Shown here: piece by piece, positions 43,258 to 52,043 of the stretch
Layout: every line of letters starts with the position of its first letter
Numbering within the stretch: the stretch's first letter is position 1
From: Allobosea sp.
GTDB lineage: Bacteria; Pseudomonadota; Alphaproteobacteria; Rhizobiales; Kaistiaceae
Length of the DNA: 64,000 bases
NCBI GenBank assembly: GCA_017307955.1
Contig: JAFKFV010000013.1
Location: forward strand, 124,001-188,000
Direction of reading: 5' to 3'
The notes under the pieces: generated by a model
What the model was told of the DNA's origin: nothing
The model's input: only the letters and a program-made list of their open reading frames with translations
The model's database searches: none
Made by a program: the position numbers and the translations under genes

Positions 43258-44496
43258 ATGGCGCGGTCCGAGGCCCCGGCCGTCGCCGACTTCAGCCGCG
43301 CCCCGGCGGCCGCCGATCGCTTCGACCGGCTGGATATCGCGGTCCATGCCGACATCGCGGCACTCGAGACGGAGTGGCGACGCCTCGCGGAAGCCGAGGG
43401 CGTCAGCGTCTACCAGTCGTTCGACTGGATCGCCGCCTGGCTCGAAGCCGCGGCACCCGCGCAGGCGATCCGTCCCGCGATCGTGACGCTCTACGACGAT
43501 GGCCGCCTCGTCATGATCTGGCCGCTCGGCATCGAGCGAATCGGGCCGTTCCGGATCGCCCGTCCGCTCGGGGGCGAGCATGCCAATATCCGCATGCCGA
43601 TCGTCGCGGCCGACTGGCGCTGCGAGGCGGATGACGCCGCCGTCGACCGGCTGCTCCGCCGCATCGCCGGCACGATTCGCGGCGTCGATCTCTTCGACTT
43701 CGACGCGCTGCCGCTCGACCAGGACGGCGCGCCGCTCTTCCTCGCCCGCCATTCGGCCGCGCTGCCGGCGCGCTGCAATGTCGGCACCATCCGCCTCTCC
43801 GGCGACTTCGCCGCCGTGCTCGCCGCCCATCGCGGCGCGAAGAAGACCAAGAAGCATCGCTGGCAGAAGAACGCGCTGGCCCCCGTCGGCGGCTACCAGC
43901 TGCGCCGCGCCGCCTCGCGCGCCGAGGCCGATGCGATGCTGGACGCCTTCCTCGCCGAAAAGGCGGCCTGGTTCCGCCGCAACGGCCTCGACGACAGCTT
44001 CGCGGCCCCCGGCGTGGTGCCGTTCTTCCGCGCCCTGATCGCGCGCCGCTGGGACGATGGTCGCGAGGGCGTCATCGAGATCGACGCGATCGAATTCGCC
44101 GGCGGCATTCATGCGATCCTCGGCAGCGGCACGGCGAATGGGCGGCAGAGCGGCTATTTCCTTGCCATCACCGACGACGAGTGGCGGCGGATCAGCCCGG
44201 GCGAGTTGCTGATCCACGAAGTCATCGAAGCTGCCTGCGCGCGCGGCATCACGCTGTTCGATCTCGGCCGCGGTGACGAGCGCTACAAGGCGTCGTGGCT
44301 CGACCGCACCGAGACGCATGTGCGGCTCATCCGGCCCGTGACGCTGATGGGGCATACGGCGGCGCTCGCCATCGCGCTGCGCGACCGGGCCGAGAAGAGG
44401 ATCCGCGACGATGAAAGGCTGTGGTCGCTGGTCGGCCGCTTCCGCAAGCGCCGTGGCGAGGCGCGGTCCGCCGAGCAGCCCACCGCCGAGGACTGA
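43258..44496 (+). CDS. GNAT-fold acyltransferase, CelD/BcsL-like
   Basis: A 412-residue protein of the GNAT_acetyltransf_6 (CelD/BcsL, FemAB-like) type. It has YQSFDWIAAWLEAA near the N terminus, a basic KKTKKHRWQKN stretch, then GHAILGSGTANG-like acceptor-domain residues (FAGGIHAILGSGTANGRQSGYFLAI) and LIHEVIEAACARGITLFDLGRGDERYKASWL, the family hallmark. Members are found in exopolysaccharide and cellulose clusters and probably acylate a sugar precursor. AGGAAAG precedes the ATG. It is convergent with the Wzc-like gene, 7 bp away. Confidence 0.88.
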   Translation: MARSEAPAVADFSRAPAAADRFDRLDIAVHADIAALETEWRRLAEAEGVSVYQSFDWIAAWLEAAAPAQAIRPAIVTLYDDGRLVMIWPLGIERIGPFRIARPLGGEHANIRMPIVAADWRCEADDAAVDRLLRRIAGTIRGVDLFDFDALPLDQDGAPLFLARHSAALPARCNVGTIRLSGDFAAVLAAHRGAKKTKKHRWQKNALAPVGGYQLRRAASRAEADAMLDAFLAEKAAWFRRNGLDDSFAAPGVVPFFRALIARRWDDGREGVIEIDAIEFAGGIHAILGSGTANGRQSGYFLAITDDEWRRISPGELLIHEVIEAACARGITLFDLGRGDERYKASWLDRTETHVRLIRPVTLMGHTAALAIALRDRAEKRIRDDERLWSLVGRFRKRRGEARSAEQPTAED

Positions 44497-44503
44497 GCCC
44501 CGC

Positions 44504-46699
44504 TCAGGCCGCCTCGGTCTCGGGATCCGGCTCCGGCGCTTCGTCTCCGGGCGGCGGTTCGGCGATCAGCAGCATGACCTCGCCAGCGGTCGCAGCTGCG
44601 AAGGCCGCCTCGGCAGCGGCGGGACCGGTCTCGCCCTCGGCGGCCTCGGCGACCAGTACGACGACGCCGGCGGTCGGCGCCAGGCGCAGAGCCAGCGCCT
44701 CGTCCGCGTCGAGCAGGATATGGTCATAGGTGGCGTCGAGCGCGTCGAGGATCGCGGCAAGACCCTCGTTGGTCGCGGCCTCGTCCGGCAGCGGACCGCT
44801 GCCCGCCGGGATGATATGGGCGCGCGAGGAGCGGTCGCGGAAGATCGCCTGCGCGAAGGATGCTTCGCCGGCAAAGAGATCGGAGAAGCCCGTCAGCCGC
44901 TCGCCGCCCGGCGCCATGGCCGCGCCGTCGGCGCCATCGGCATGGAGATCGACGAGCAGCACTCGCCCGCCCCGGCGCGACAGCTGCCGCGCGAGGGCAA
45001 CGGCCGCCAGCGGCCTTCCGCCGGCCGGCGTGCCGGCCATGGTGACGACGATCCGCCGCGCCTTGAGGCCGGCGATGCGGTCGACGAGCGCGCGCAGCGA
45101 ATCCTGGAAGTCGGCGGGCAGCATGTCGGGCCGCGCGAAGGACGGCGCCGCCGGCATCAATCGGCGCACATCGCCGCCCTCGGACCAGCGCACGGGCGCC
45201 TCCACCGGGCCAGGCATCGGCTGCGCCGGCACGGGCGTCGCGGCGAGTGGCTGCGGCATGACGACGAGCTGCGGCTGGATGGGCAGCTCGACCGCGATGC
45301 GGCGGAGCGCCCGGCCGCTCATCAACTCGCGCACAAGCACGAAGGCGAGCGCCAAGAGGAGCAGCGCGACAGTGGCGGCCGCGGTGATCGGGATCTTCTT
45401 CGGGAAGGACGGCTCGAGCGGCACGGCGGCGCGGGAAATGACGCGGGCATTGGCCGGCAGATAATCGCCGTCCTGCCGCGAGGAGGCCTCGCGATAGCGG
45501 CGGAGATAGCCTTCGAGCAGGTCGCGCTCGGCCGAGGCCTCGCGTTCCAGCGCGCGGAGCTGCACTTCCGCATCGTTGGAGACGGCCGTCTGAGCCTTGG
45601 CCTTGGCGATGTCACCAGCGATCTCGGCCTCGCGCGCCTTGGCGGTCGCGACCTCGCCCTCGAGGCTGGCGACGACCTGGCGGGCGGCCTGTCGGATCTG
45701 CGCGTCGAGATCGGCGAGCTGGGCGTTAAGCTCACGAATCCGCGGATGATTGGGGAGAAGCGTCGCCGAAAGCTGCGCCACCTGGGCGCGAAGCGCCACC
45801 TGCTGCTCGCGAAGCCGCTGGATCAGCGAGGAATCGAGCACTTCGGGAATGTCGAAATCGGTGCCGTTGGCGAGCGCAGTGCGCACCGAGGCCGCCTTGG
45901 CATCAGCGGAGGCGCGCGCGGCTTCCAGCCGGGCCATCTCGGCATTGAGATCGGAGAGCTTCTGCTGCGGCAGCGACTGGTTGTTGTTCTGCCCGCCCAT
46001 GAAGAGGCCGTTCGAGGCGCGGAAGGTCTCGACTTTCGCTTCGGCGGCGCTCACCCGTCCGCGCAGCGCCTCGATCTGCGTATCCAGCCAGCGCGTGGCA
46101 TCGGCATCGGCCTGCCGCTTCGCCGCCCGCTGCAGAGCGAGATATTCCTCGGCGACGGTGTTGGCGACGCGCGCCGAAAGCTCGGGGTTGGACGAGGAGA
46201 AGGAGATGGTGATGACGCGGGTCTTGTCGACCGAATAGACCTCGAGCTTCTCGGCGAAGCGCTCGAGCACGCGCTCCTGCCGGTTCTGGTCGGAGGGCTT
46301 CGCAAGCCCGACGCGAGCGAGCAGGCCGCGGAAGAAATCCGCCGTCGGCGTCGCGTAGAATTCCGGCAACTGGTCGAGATCGAGCTTGTCGACCACCGTC
46401 ACCGCGAGATCGCGGGAATCGATGAGCTGCACCTGGCTCGCGACACCTTCGGCATCGAGCAGCGCGCGCGATTCCTCGGTGTCGCCGCCGCTCTGCGTGA
46501 AGGAGGACTCGCCCTTCTCGATGATGAGCTTGGTTTCGGCCGTATAGCGCGGCGTGACGAAGCCGAGCCCGACATAGAGCGCCACCGCGAACAGGATGAA
46601 GGCCGGAACAAGCACCGGCAAGGCGCGGCCGAGCGCACGCATCAGCGCGCCCATATCCAGCTCCACGTCGTCGACCTGCCCCGTCCGTCCGTCGCTCAT
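44504..46699 (-). CDS. Wzc/GumC-like polysaccharide co-polymerase with degenerate kinase domain
   Basis: A 731-residue inner-membrane protein. A Wzz domain with TM1 (about 22-44) and long periplasmic coiled coils (about 170-400) is followed by TM2 (about 434-456). The cytosolic C-terminal part resembles a BY-kinase/ParA ATPase, but its Walker A reads GTPAGGRPLA without the Lys and Thr/Ser needed to bind ATP phosphate. Walker A' is only VLLVDLHADG, and the tail (EAPEPDPETEAA) has no tyrosine cluster. It probably sets chain length without kinase activity. ATG 46699 is chosen to start just before the cytosolic N terminus. It is divergent from the Wza-like gene. Confidence 0.9.
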   Translation of the reverse strand: MSDGRTGQVDDVELDMGALMRALGRALPVLVPAFILFAVALYVGLGFVTPRYTAETKLIIEKGESSFTQSGGDTEESRALLDAEGVASQVQLIDSRDLAVTVVDKLDLDQLPEFYATPTADFFRGLLARVGLAKPSDQNRQERVLERFAEKLEVYSVDKTRVITISFSSSNPELSARVANTVAEEYLALQRAAKRQADADATRWLDTQIEALRGRVSAAEAKVETFRASNGLFMGGQNNNQSLPQQKLSDLNAEMARLEAARASADAKAASVRTALANGTDFDIPEVLDSSLIQRLREQQVALRAQVAQLSATLLPNHPRIRELNAQLADLDAQIRQAARQVVASLEGEVATAKAREAEIAGDIAKAKAQTAVSNDAEVQLRALEREASAERDLLEGYLRRYREASSRQDGDYLPANARVISRAAVPLEPSFPKKIPITAAATVALLLLALAFVLVRELMSGRALRRIAVELPIQPQLVVMPQPLAATPVPAQPMPGPVEAPVRWSEGGDVRRLMPAAPSFARPDMLPADFQDSLRALVDRIAGLKARRIVVTMAGTPAGGRPLAAVALARQLSRRGGRVLLVDLHADGADGAAMAPGGERLTGFSDLFAGEASFAQAIFRDRSSRAHIIPAGSGPLPDEAATNEGLAAILDALDATYDHILLDADEALALRLAPTAGVVVLVAEAAEGETGPAAAEAAFAAATAGEVMLLIAEPPPGDEAPEPDPETEAA

Positions 46700-46746
46700 C
46701 GCAGAATCGTCCCGCCTCAACGTCGCGGCATCCTGCAGAATTAGGG

Positions 46747-46760
46747 TAACCGCCCGGTTA
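46747..46760. promoter_or_regulatory. inverted repeat TAACCG-CC-CGGTTA in the Wzc/Wza divergent promoter region
   Basis: A perfect 6-bp inverted repeat with 2-nt spacer. It lies 48 bp upstream of the Wzc-like gene and 114 bp upstream of the Wza-like gene. GGTTAA/TTAACC-like hexamers recur nearby (46757, 46815). It is a candidate operator for co-ordinate control of the polysaccharide genes. Confidence 0.5.
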
Positions 46761-46873
46761 ATGACGACGACCGGCGGTTGACGGGCGATAACCATGTCGC
46801 GGCGATTTTACCGGGAATTAACCACGATGGGGGACAGTCCGCTCAGTCTCACCCTCATGCCGGAACGCTGCCG

Positions 46874-47440
46874 ATGCGTCTCGTGGTTCTTCTCATCGGG
46901 CTCGTCAGCGCCTTGCTGCTCGGCGGCTGCGCGAGCTCCTATCCGCCCAAGGACACCGCCACCTATTCGGCGCTGATCGCCCCCTACAAGCTCGACAGCG
47001 GCGACCGGCTGCGCATCGTCGTCTTCGGCCAGACAGACCTTTCGAATACCTATCTCATCGACCAGGCCGGCTATATCTCGATGCCGCTGATCGGCGCCGT
47101 CGCGGCGCGCGGCCGGACGGCACAGGAGCTGGAAGGCGAGATCGCCGGCAAGCTCAAGGGCGGCCGCTTCGTGCGCGATCCCGATGTCTCGGTCGAGGTC
47201 GACCGCTACCGGCCCTTCTTCATCATGGGCGAGGTCACCAATGCCGGGCAGTATCCCTATGTCTCCGGCATGACGGTGCAGACCGCGGTGGCGATCGCCG
47301 GCGGCTTCACGCCGCGCGCGCAGAAGAGCGATGTCGACGTGACGCGCCAGGTCAACGGCAAGGTGACGACGCTGCGCCTGCTTCCGACCCAGCCGGTCAA
47401 TCCCGGCGACACCATCAATATCCGCGAACGATTCTTCTGA
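46874..47440 (+). CDS. polysaccharide biosynthesis/export lipoprotein, Wza-like (short form)
   Basis: A 188-residue outer-membrane polysaccharide export protein. It has a signal peptide with lipobox LLGGC (Cys19), a Poly_export domain (YKLDSGDRLRIVVFGQTDLSNTYLIDQAGYISMPLIG) and one SLBB-like domain (FFIMGEVTNAGQYPYVSGMTVQTAVAIAGGFTPRA). It is about half the length of E. coli Wza and lacks its C-terminal alpha-barrel helix, as is usual for rhizobial ExoF/KpsD-like short forms. ATG 46874 starts the signal peptide, though its ribosome-binding site is weak. The GT4 gene follows 5 bp later. Confidence 0.92.
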   Translation: MRLVVLLIGLVSALLLGGCASSYPPKDTATYSALIAPYKLDSGDRLRIVVFGQTDLSNTYLIDQAGYISMPLIGAVAARGRTAQELEGEIAGKLKGGRFVRDPDVSVEVDRYRPFFIMGEVTNAGQYPYVSGMTVQTAVAIAGGFTPRAQKSDVDVTRQVNGKVTTLRLLPTQPVNPGDTINIRERFF

Positions 47441-47445
47441 CGGTC

Positions 47446-48606
47446 ATGGCGAAGCACGCTCCGGGGGAAGCGAGCCGCCAGCTTCGCATCGTGCACTGCT
47501 TCCGGTCGCCGGTCGGGGGTCTCTTCCGCCATGTCCGCGATCTCGTCCGCGCACAGACCGCCGCCGGGCATCAGGTCGGAATCGTCTGCGACGCCTCGAC
47601 GGGCGGCGCGCGCGAGGACGAACTGTTCGAGGAGATCCTGCCCTATCTCAGCCTCGGCCTGCAGCGTGTCCCGATGCAGCGCCAGATCACGCCGACCGAC
47701 ATCATCACGCTGATACGGCTCTATCGCCGCATCGGCGCTCTCGATCCCGACGTCATCCATACGCACGGCGCCAAGGGCGGCGTCTATGGACGGGCGATCG
47801 GCACCCTCTCGCGGGTCTCTGGTAAGCGCGTGGCCCGCATCTACTGTCCGCACGGCGGAAGCCTGCACTACGACGCCCGTTCGACGGCCGGGAAGATCTT
47901 TTTCGGCCTCGAACGGGTCATGGAATGGATGACCGACGGCTTCGTCTTCGTCAGCCGCTACGAGGCAGAAGCCTTCGCCGCCAAGGTCGGGATATCGCAG
48001 AAGCCCTTCCGCATCGCCTTCAACGGCATCGCCGACGAGGAATTCGAGCCGCTGCCGGAGCCCCGCACGCCGCGCGCCGACTTCCTCTATATCGGCATGA
48101 TGCGCGACCTTAAGGGGCCGGATCTCTTCATCGAGGCGCTGGCGCGGCTGCGCGACAAGCGCGGCGTCGCGCCGACCGCTCATCTCGTCGGCGACGGGCC
48201 CGACACAGAACGCTACAAGGCGCTCGCCATGCGTCTCGGCCTCGGCGAACTCGCCTTCCACCCGGCAATGCCGGCGCGGAGCGCCTTCGCGATGGCGAAG
48301 CGGATCGTCGTGCCGTCGCGCGCTGAATCGATGCCCTATATCGTCCTCGAGGCACTCGCCGCCGGGCTCCCGATGGTCGCGACCAATGTCGGCGGCATTC
48401 CGGAGATCTTCGGCGCCGCCGCCGATCGCCTTGTTCCGCCCGGCGACCCGGCCGCGCTCGCGAGCGCGATGGAGCGGCTCATCGACCATCCGGACGAGGC
48501 GGCCGCGGAGGCGATGCTCCTCCGCCAGTCGATCGCCGACCGCTTCTCCATCACCGCCATGGCGGCCACCGTCGACGAGGTCTATGCCCTTGCGCGCGGC
48601 ACCTGA
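47446..48606 (+). CDS. family 4 glycosyltransferase
   Basis: A 386-residue GT-B retaining glycosyltransferase. The N domain has VGGLFRHVRDLVRAQTAAGHQV and HTHGAKGGVYGR. The C domain has FLYIGMMRDLKGPDLFIEAL and the nucleotide-sugar motif PSRAESMPYIVLEALAAGLPMVATNVGGIPE (EX7E-type). It is the only sugar-adding glycosyltransferase inside the EPS cluster apart from the initiating enzyme. It lies 5 bp after the Wza-like gene, so the two are co-translated. Confidence 0.92.
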   Translation: MAKHAPGEASRQLRIVHCFRSPVGGLFRHVRDLVRAQTAAGHQVGIVCDASTGGAREDELFEEILPYLSLGLQRVPMQRQITPTDIITLIRLYRRIGALDPDVIHTHGAKGGVYGRAIGTLSRVSGKRVARIYCPHGGSLHYDARSTAGKIFFGLERVMEWMTDGFVFVSRYEAEAFAAKVGISQKPFRIAFNGIADEEFEPLPEPRTPRADFLYIGMMRDLKGPDLFIEALARLRDKRGVAPTAHLVGDGPDTERYKALAMRLGLGELAFHPAMPARSAFAMAKRIVVPSRAESMPYIVLEALAAGLPMVATNVGGIPEIFGAAADRLVPPGDPAALASAMERLIDHPDEAAAEAMLLRQSIADRFSITAMAATVDEVYALARGT

Positions 48607-48701
48607 GAGCCGGCCGCCGGCCCGACTCCCACCGCGGCAAAGCATTTGTTAGCTCCCGCCTGCTAAGCGTCGCCTGATCAAGTCCGGCCTCGCGTGTGCG
48701 T

Positions 48702-50213
48702 ATGATGGCGGCAGGGAACGACGGGAAGCTCGACAGTCCGGCCGCGGCATCCGCGCCGGGGCAGAACGCGCTTGCCGTTGCGGACAGCCTTGCGGCGCGG
48801 CCTTTCCCGGCCGTGGCGCTCGCGGGCCTCGTCCATGCCGGCGAACTCGCCGGGCTCATCCTCATCGGCATCGCAATCCGCCATCTCGTCGGGCAGGACG
48901 GCGGCCAGGGCCTTTCGGCGGCCGGATGGCTCGGCTGGGCCGGCATCCTGCTCGCGCCGCTGATCGCCACCAGCCTCGCCCATTCGGGCGGCTGCTACCG
49001 CCTCGCGGCGCTGCGCGACCCCGTCCGCCCGCTTGGCAAACTGCTCGCGATCTGGACCGGCGTCGTCATCCTCTTCGCCGGCATCGCCTTTCTCGGCAAT
49101 CTCGGCAGCGAGACGGCACCGCGCTGGATGCTCGCGACAAGCATAGCCGGCTTTCTTTTCCTACTGGTGGAGCGCCTGCTGCTTGCACGCCTGATTGGCC
49201 GCTTTGCTCGGGAGGGCAGGCTCGACCGCCGCGCCGTCATCGTCGGCGCCGGCGACGAAGCCAAGGCGCTGATCGAGACGCTCGCGGCCGAGTCGCCCGA
49301 TATCCGCATCTGCGGCGTCTTCGACGATCGCAGCGAGGAGCGGGCGCCGGGCGCCGCTGGCGGGCTGCCGCGGCTCGGCACCATCGCCGAGCTCGTCAGC
49401 TTCGCCCGCAAGACCCATGTCGACACGGTGATCGTCTCGCTGCCGCAGACGGCCGAGCAGCGGCTGCTCGAGATCCTGCGCGCGCTCTGGGTGCTCCCGG
49501 TCGATATCCGCCTCTCGGCGATGAGCGCACGGCTGCGCTTCCGCCCGAGGGCCTATTCCCATATCGGCTCGGTCCCCTTCCTCGACCTCGCCGACCGCCC
49601 GATCGCCGGCTGGGACGCCGTGGCGAAGCGCGGCTTCGACCTCGTGGTCGCGGTGATCGCGCTCATCCTGCTCTCGCCGATCATGCTGGCGACGGCGCTC
49701 GCCATCCGCCTCGACAGCCCGGGCCCGATCCTCTTTCGCCAGAAGCGCTACGGCTTCAACAACGAGGTGATCTCGGTGCTGAAGTTCCGCTCGATGTATC
49801 ACCATCTGAGCGACCCGAACGCCAAGGTCGTGGTCACGCGCGGCGATCCGCGCGTCACCCGTGTCGGGCGGTTCATCCGCCGCGCCTCGATCGACGAGCT
49901 GCCGCAGCTCTTCAACGTGCTCGCCGGCACGCTGTCGATCGTCGGGCCGCGGCCGCATGCGGTCAACGCGCACACCGCCAACCAGCTCTGGGACGAGGTC
50001 GTCGACGGCTATTTCGCCCGCCACCGTGTGAAACCCGGCATCACGGGCTGGGCGCAGATCAATGGCTGGCGCGGCGAGATCGACGTGCCGGAGAAGATCC
50101 AGCGCCGCGTCGAGTTCGACCTCGAATATATCGAGCGCTGGTCGGTCCCGTTTGACCTCTACATCGTGCTGATGACGCCGCTGCGCCTATTGACCGGGGA
50201 GAACGCCTATTGA
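48702..50213 (+). CDS. undecaprenyl-phosphate sugar-1-phosphate transferase (WcaJ/ExoY/PssA-like)
   Basis: A 503-residue polyprenyl-P hexose-1-P transferase that starts repeat-unit assembly. Four N-terminal helices are followed by a Rossmann-like CoA_binding_3 domain (RAVIVGAGDEAKALIETL), a fifth helix (KRGFDLVVAVIALILLSPIMLATALA) and the catalytic domain (GPILFRQKRYGFNNEVISVLKFRSMY, RRASIDELPQLFNVLAGTLSIVGPRPHA, RVKPGITGWAQINGWRGE). The start is uncertain: ATG 48702, ATG 48705 or GTG 48696. It shares TTGA with the next gene. Confidence 0.95.
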   Translation: MMAAGNDGKLDSPAAASAPGQNALAVADSLAARPFPAVALAGLVHAGELAGLILIGIAIRHLVGQDGGQGLSAAGWLGWAGILLAPLIATSLAHSGGCYRLAALRDPVRPLGKLLAIWTGVVILFAGIAFLGNLGSETAPRWMLATSIAGFLFLLVERLLLARLIGRFAREGRLDRRAVIVGAGDEAKALIETLAAESPDIRICGVFDDRSEERAPGAAGGLPRLGTIAELVSFARKTHVDTVIVSLPQTAEQRLLEILRALWVLPVDIRLSAMSARLRFRPRAYSHIGSVPFLDLADRPIAGWDAVAKRGFDLVVAVIALILLSPIMLATALAIRLDSPGPILFRQKRYGFNNEVISVLKFRSMYHHLSDPNAKVVVTRGDPRVTRVGRFIRRASIDELPQLFNVLAGTLSIVGPRPHAVNAHTANQLWDEVVDGYFARHRVKPGITGWAQINGWRGEIDVPEKIQRRVEFDLEYIERWSVPFDLYIVLMTPLRLLTGENAY

Positions 50214-51514
50214 GCGCGCCGTCCCTCCCCGCCCCGATCGGATTGCCGACATGGATGATCGCCAACGCGACCATCGCCGTGCTCGTCTTTCTGTCCGGCT
50301 TCGTCATGGTCGAGCCTTCGCCGTCCGACCTGCTGCTCTGCCTCGTCGTCGCCGTCTGGGCCTTCATCGGCCTGCGCTTCTCGCGCTCCATGGCGCCGAT
50401 GATCGTGCTGATGGCGCTCTACTGCGTCGGCGGCTTCCTCTCCTTCACGCAGCTGCAGGAATTCCAGAAGCCGATCACCTATATGGCGACGACAGTCTTT
50501 CTCGCAATTTCGTCGATCTTCTACTGCGCCGTGATCCAGAACGACACGGCGCGGCGGCTCGCGATCATCGAGAAGAGCTATATCGTCTCCGCGGTCATCT
50601 GCTCCATCGTCGGTATTCTCGGCTATTTCGGCGCCATTCCGCATGCCGATCTCTTCACGCTCTATGACCGGGCCAAGGGCGCCTTCAAGGATCCGAACGT
50701 CTTCGGCCCGTTCATCGTGCTGCCGCTCGTCGTGCTGGCGCGCTCGATCCTGACGCAGCCGCTCAGGAAGTCGGGGCTCGCCACCATCGCCTCGCTCGTG
50801 CTCTTCCTCGGCCTGTTCCTTTCCTTCTCGCGCGCCGCCTGGGGCCTCGCTGTGCTGGCGCTGCTGGTGATGACGCTGCTCGCCTTCGCCACCGAGCCGC
50901 GCGCCTCGCGACGGCTGCGCATGATCCTGATGCTCGTCGCGGGCGTCATGGCGGTCGGCTTCCTGCTCGCCGTCGCCGTGTCGATCCCGGCCGTACAGGA
51001 ACTCGTCGTGCAGCGCGTCAAGCTGGTACAGGACTACGACGCCTCGCGACTGGGCCGATTCGAGCGCCACATCATCGGGTTCTTCATGATCCAGGAGCAC
51101 CCGCTGGGGCTCGGACCGTTCCAGTTCGGCCTGACGCTCGGCGAGGACGAGCACAATATGTGGCTGAAGGGATTCACGGTCTATGGCTGGCTCGGAGGCT
51201 TCGCCTATATCGCGCTCGTCGTCTGGACGCTGGTGATCGCGACGCCACTCGTCTTCCTGAAGCGGCCCTGGACGCCGTTCATCCAGTGCGTCTATGCCGT
51301 CTTCGTCGGGCACCTGATGATCCACAATGTGATCGACAACGATCACTGGCGGCACCTTTTCCTCATCTACGGGCTGCTCTGGGGCGCCTATGCCGTCGAA
51401 CGCGCCGGCTTCCGCGTGGCCGTGCCGCTCGTGCCGGTCGCGCCGACGCCGGAGCCGCTGCCGAGCCGCGCGATCCGCGTTTTCGGGCCGGTCGCGCTGC
51501 CGCGATCGGGCTGA
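50210..51514 (+). CDS. O-antigen ligase / Wzy-type polymerase family membrane protein
   Basis: A 434-residue protein with about 11-12 helices of the Wzy_C/O-antigen ligase family. A long periplasmic loop before the C-terminal helices contains ASRLGRFERHIIGFFMIQEHPLGLGPFQFG and EDEHNMWLKGFTVYGWLGG, the usual catalytic loop with Arg and His. It starts at TTG 50210, overlapping the stop of the initiating transferase. It could polymerise the EPS repeat or ligate glycan to lipid A. Gene context favours polymerisation. Confidence 0.9.
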   Translation: MSAPSLPAPIGLPTWMIANATIAVLVFLSGFVMVEPSPSDLLLCLVVAVWAFIGLRFSRSMAPMIVLMALYCVGGFLSFTQLQEFQKPITYMATTVFLAISSIFYCAVIQNDTARRLAIIEKSYIVSAVICSIVGILGYFGAIPHADLFTLYDRAKGAFKDPNVFGPFIVLPLVVLARSILTQPLRKSGLATIASLVLFLGLFLSFSRAAWGLAVLALLVMTLLAFATEPRASRRLRMILMLVAGVMAVGFLLAVAVSIPAVQELVVQRVKLVQDYDASRLGRFERHIIGFFMIQEHPLGLGPFQFGLTLGEDEHNMWLKGFTVYGWLGGFAYIALVVWTLVIATPLVFLKRPWTPFIQCVYAVFVGHLMIHNVIDNDHWRHLFLIYGLLWGAYAVERAGFRVAVPLVPVAPTPEPLPSRAIRVFGPVALPRSG

Positions 51515-51531
51515 CGAAGCGTCACGGTCTC

Positions 51532-51543
51532 TTTCGATCGAAA
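51532..51543. promoter_or_regulatory. 12-bp palindrome TTTCGATCGAAA upstream of the HTH gene
   Basis: A perfect palindrome 76 bp upstream of the small HTH gene, in an AT-richer stretch (ATAAACC follows). It could be an operator for the HTH protein itself. This is pattern evidence only. Confidence 0.4.
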
Positions 51544-51619
51544 ATAAACCGTTGCCGGCCGGGAACCATCCTCGAGCGGAGCCGTTAGGCTCTCAGGCTT
51601 TCGTTCCAAGGAGGCGCTT

Positions 51620-51889
51620 ATGCTGAACGATTTCGACGCTGCTCCCATCCCGCGCGCTGCGATGACCCTGGGCGACCTGCCCGGCGAGCATCCCATGGCC
51701 CCCGCGGACGAGCCGATGACCATTCAGGCGCTGCGCGAGGAGCGGAACCTCGGCGTCGTGGAACTCGCGGGCCTCGCCGGCATCCTCCCGGACCACCTCC
51801 GCGCCATCGAAGCCGGCGTCGAGCCGACGCTTCCGGAGCGCCAGGCGCTCGCGGCGGCGCTCAATGTCCCGATCGAGCGCATCGCCTGA
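51620..51889 (+). CDS. small XRE-like helix-turn-helix protein
   Basis: An 89-residue protein. The first 30 residues are polar with no recognisable domain. The rest fits a cro/C1-type HTH (TIQALREERNLGVVELAGLAGILPDHLRAIEAGVEPTLPERQALAAALNVP). AAGGAGG precedes the ATG. It is transcribed alone and ends 25 bp before a strong terminator. Target genes are unknown. Confidence 0.82.
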   Translation: MLNDFDAAPIPRAAMTLGDLPGEHPMAPADEPMTIQALREERNLGVVELAGLAGILPDHLRAIEAGVEPTLPERQALAAALNVPIERIA

Positions 51890-51914
51890 CCGGGTAGTCC
51901 CCCTTCCCGATCCG

Positions 51915-51945
51915 AAAAGGGCCCGGCGCAAGCCGGGCCCTTTTT
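51915..51945 (+). terminator. rho-independent terminator after the HTH gene
   Basis: A 13-bp perfect stem (aaaagggcccggc / gccgggccctttt) with loop gcaa and a run of five T. It is effective on the plus strand. Confidence 0.92.
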
Positions 51946-51985
51946 CATGCCGCGATGCGCGGATCTCGGCTTGCCGGAGCAACAC

Positions 51986-52019
51986 AAAAAGAAACGGCCC
52001 GGCGATGAGCCGGGCCGTT
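51986..52019 (-). terminator. rho-independent terminator of the outer-membrane protein gene
   Basis: Read on the minus strand, an 11-bp perfect stem (aacggcccggc / gccgggccgtt) with a 5-nt loop is followed by TCTTTTT. It lies 25 bp after the stop codon of the beta-barrel gene. Confidence 0.92.
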
Positions 52020-52043
52020 CCTGTATCAACCGTCGAGACGGGA

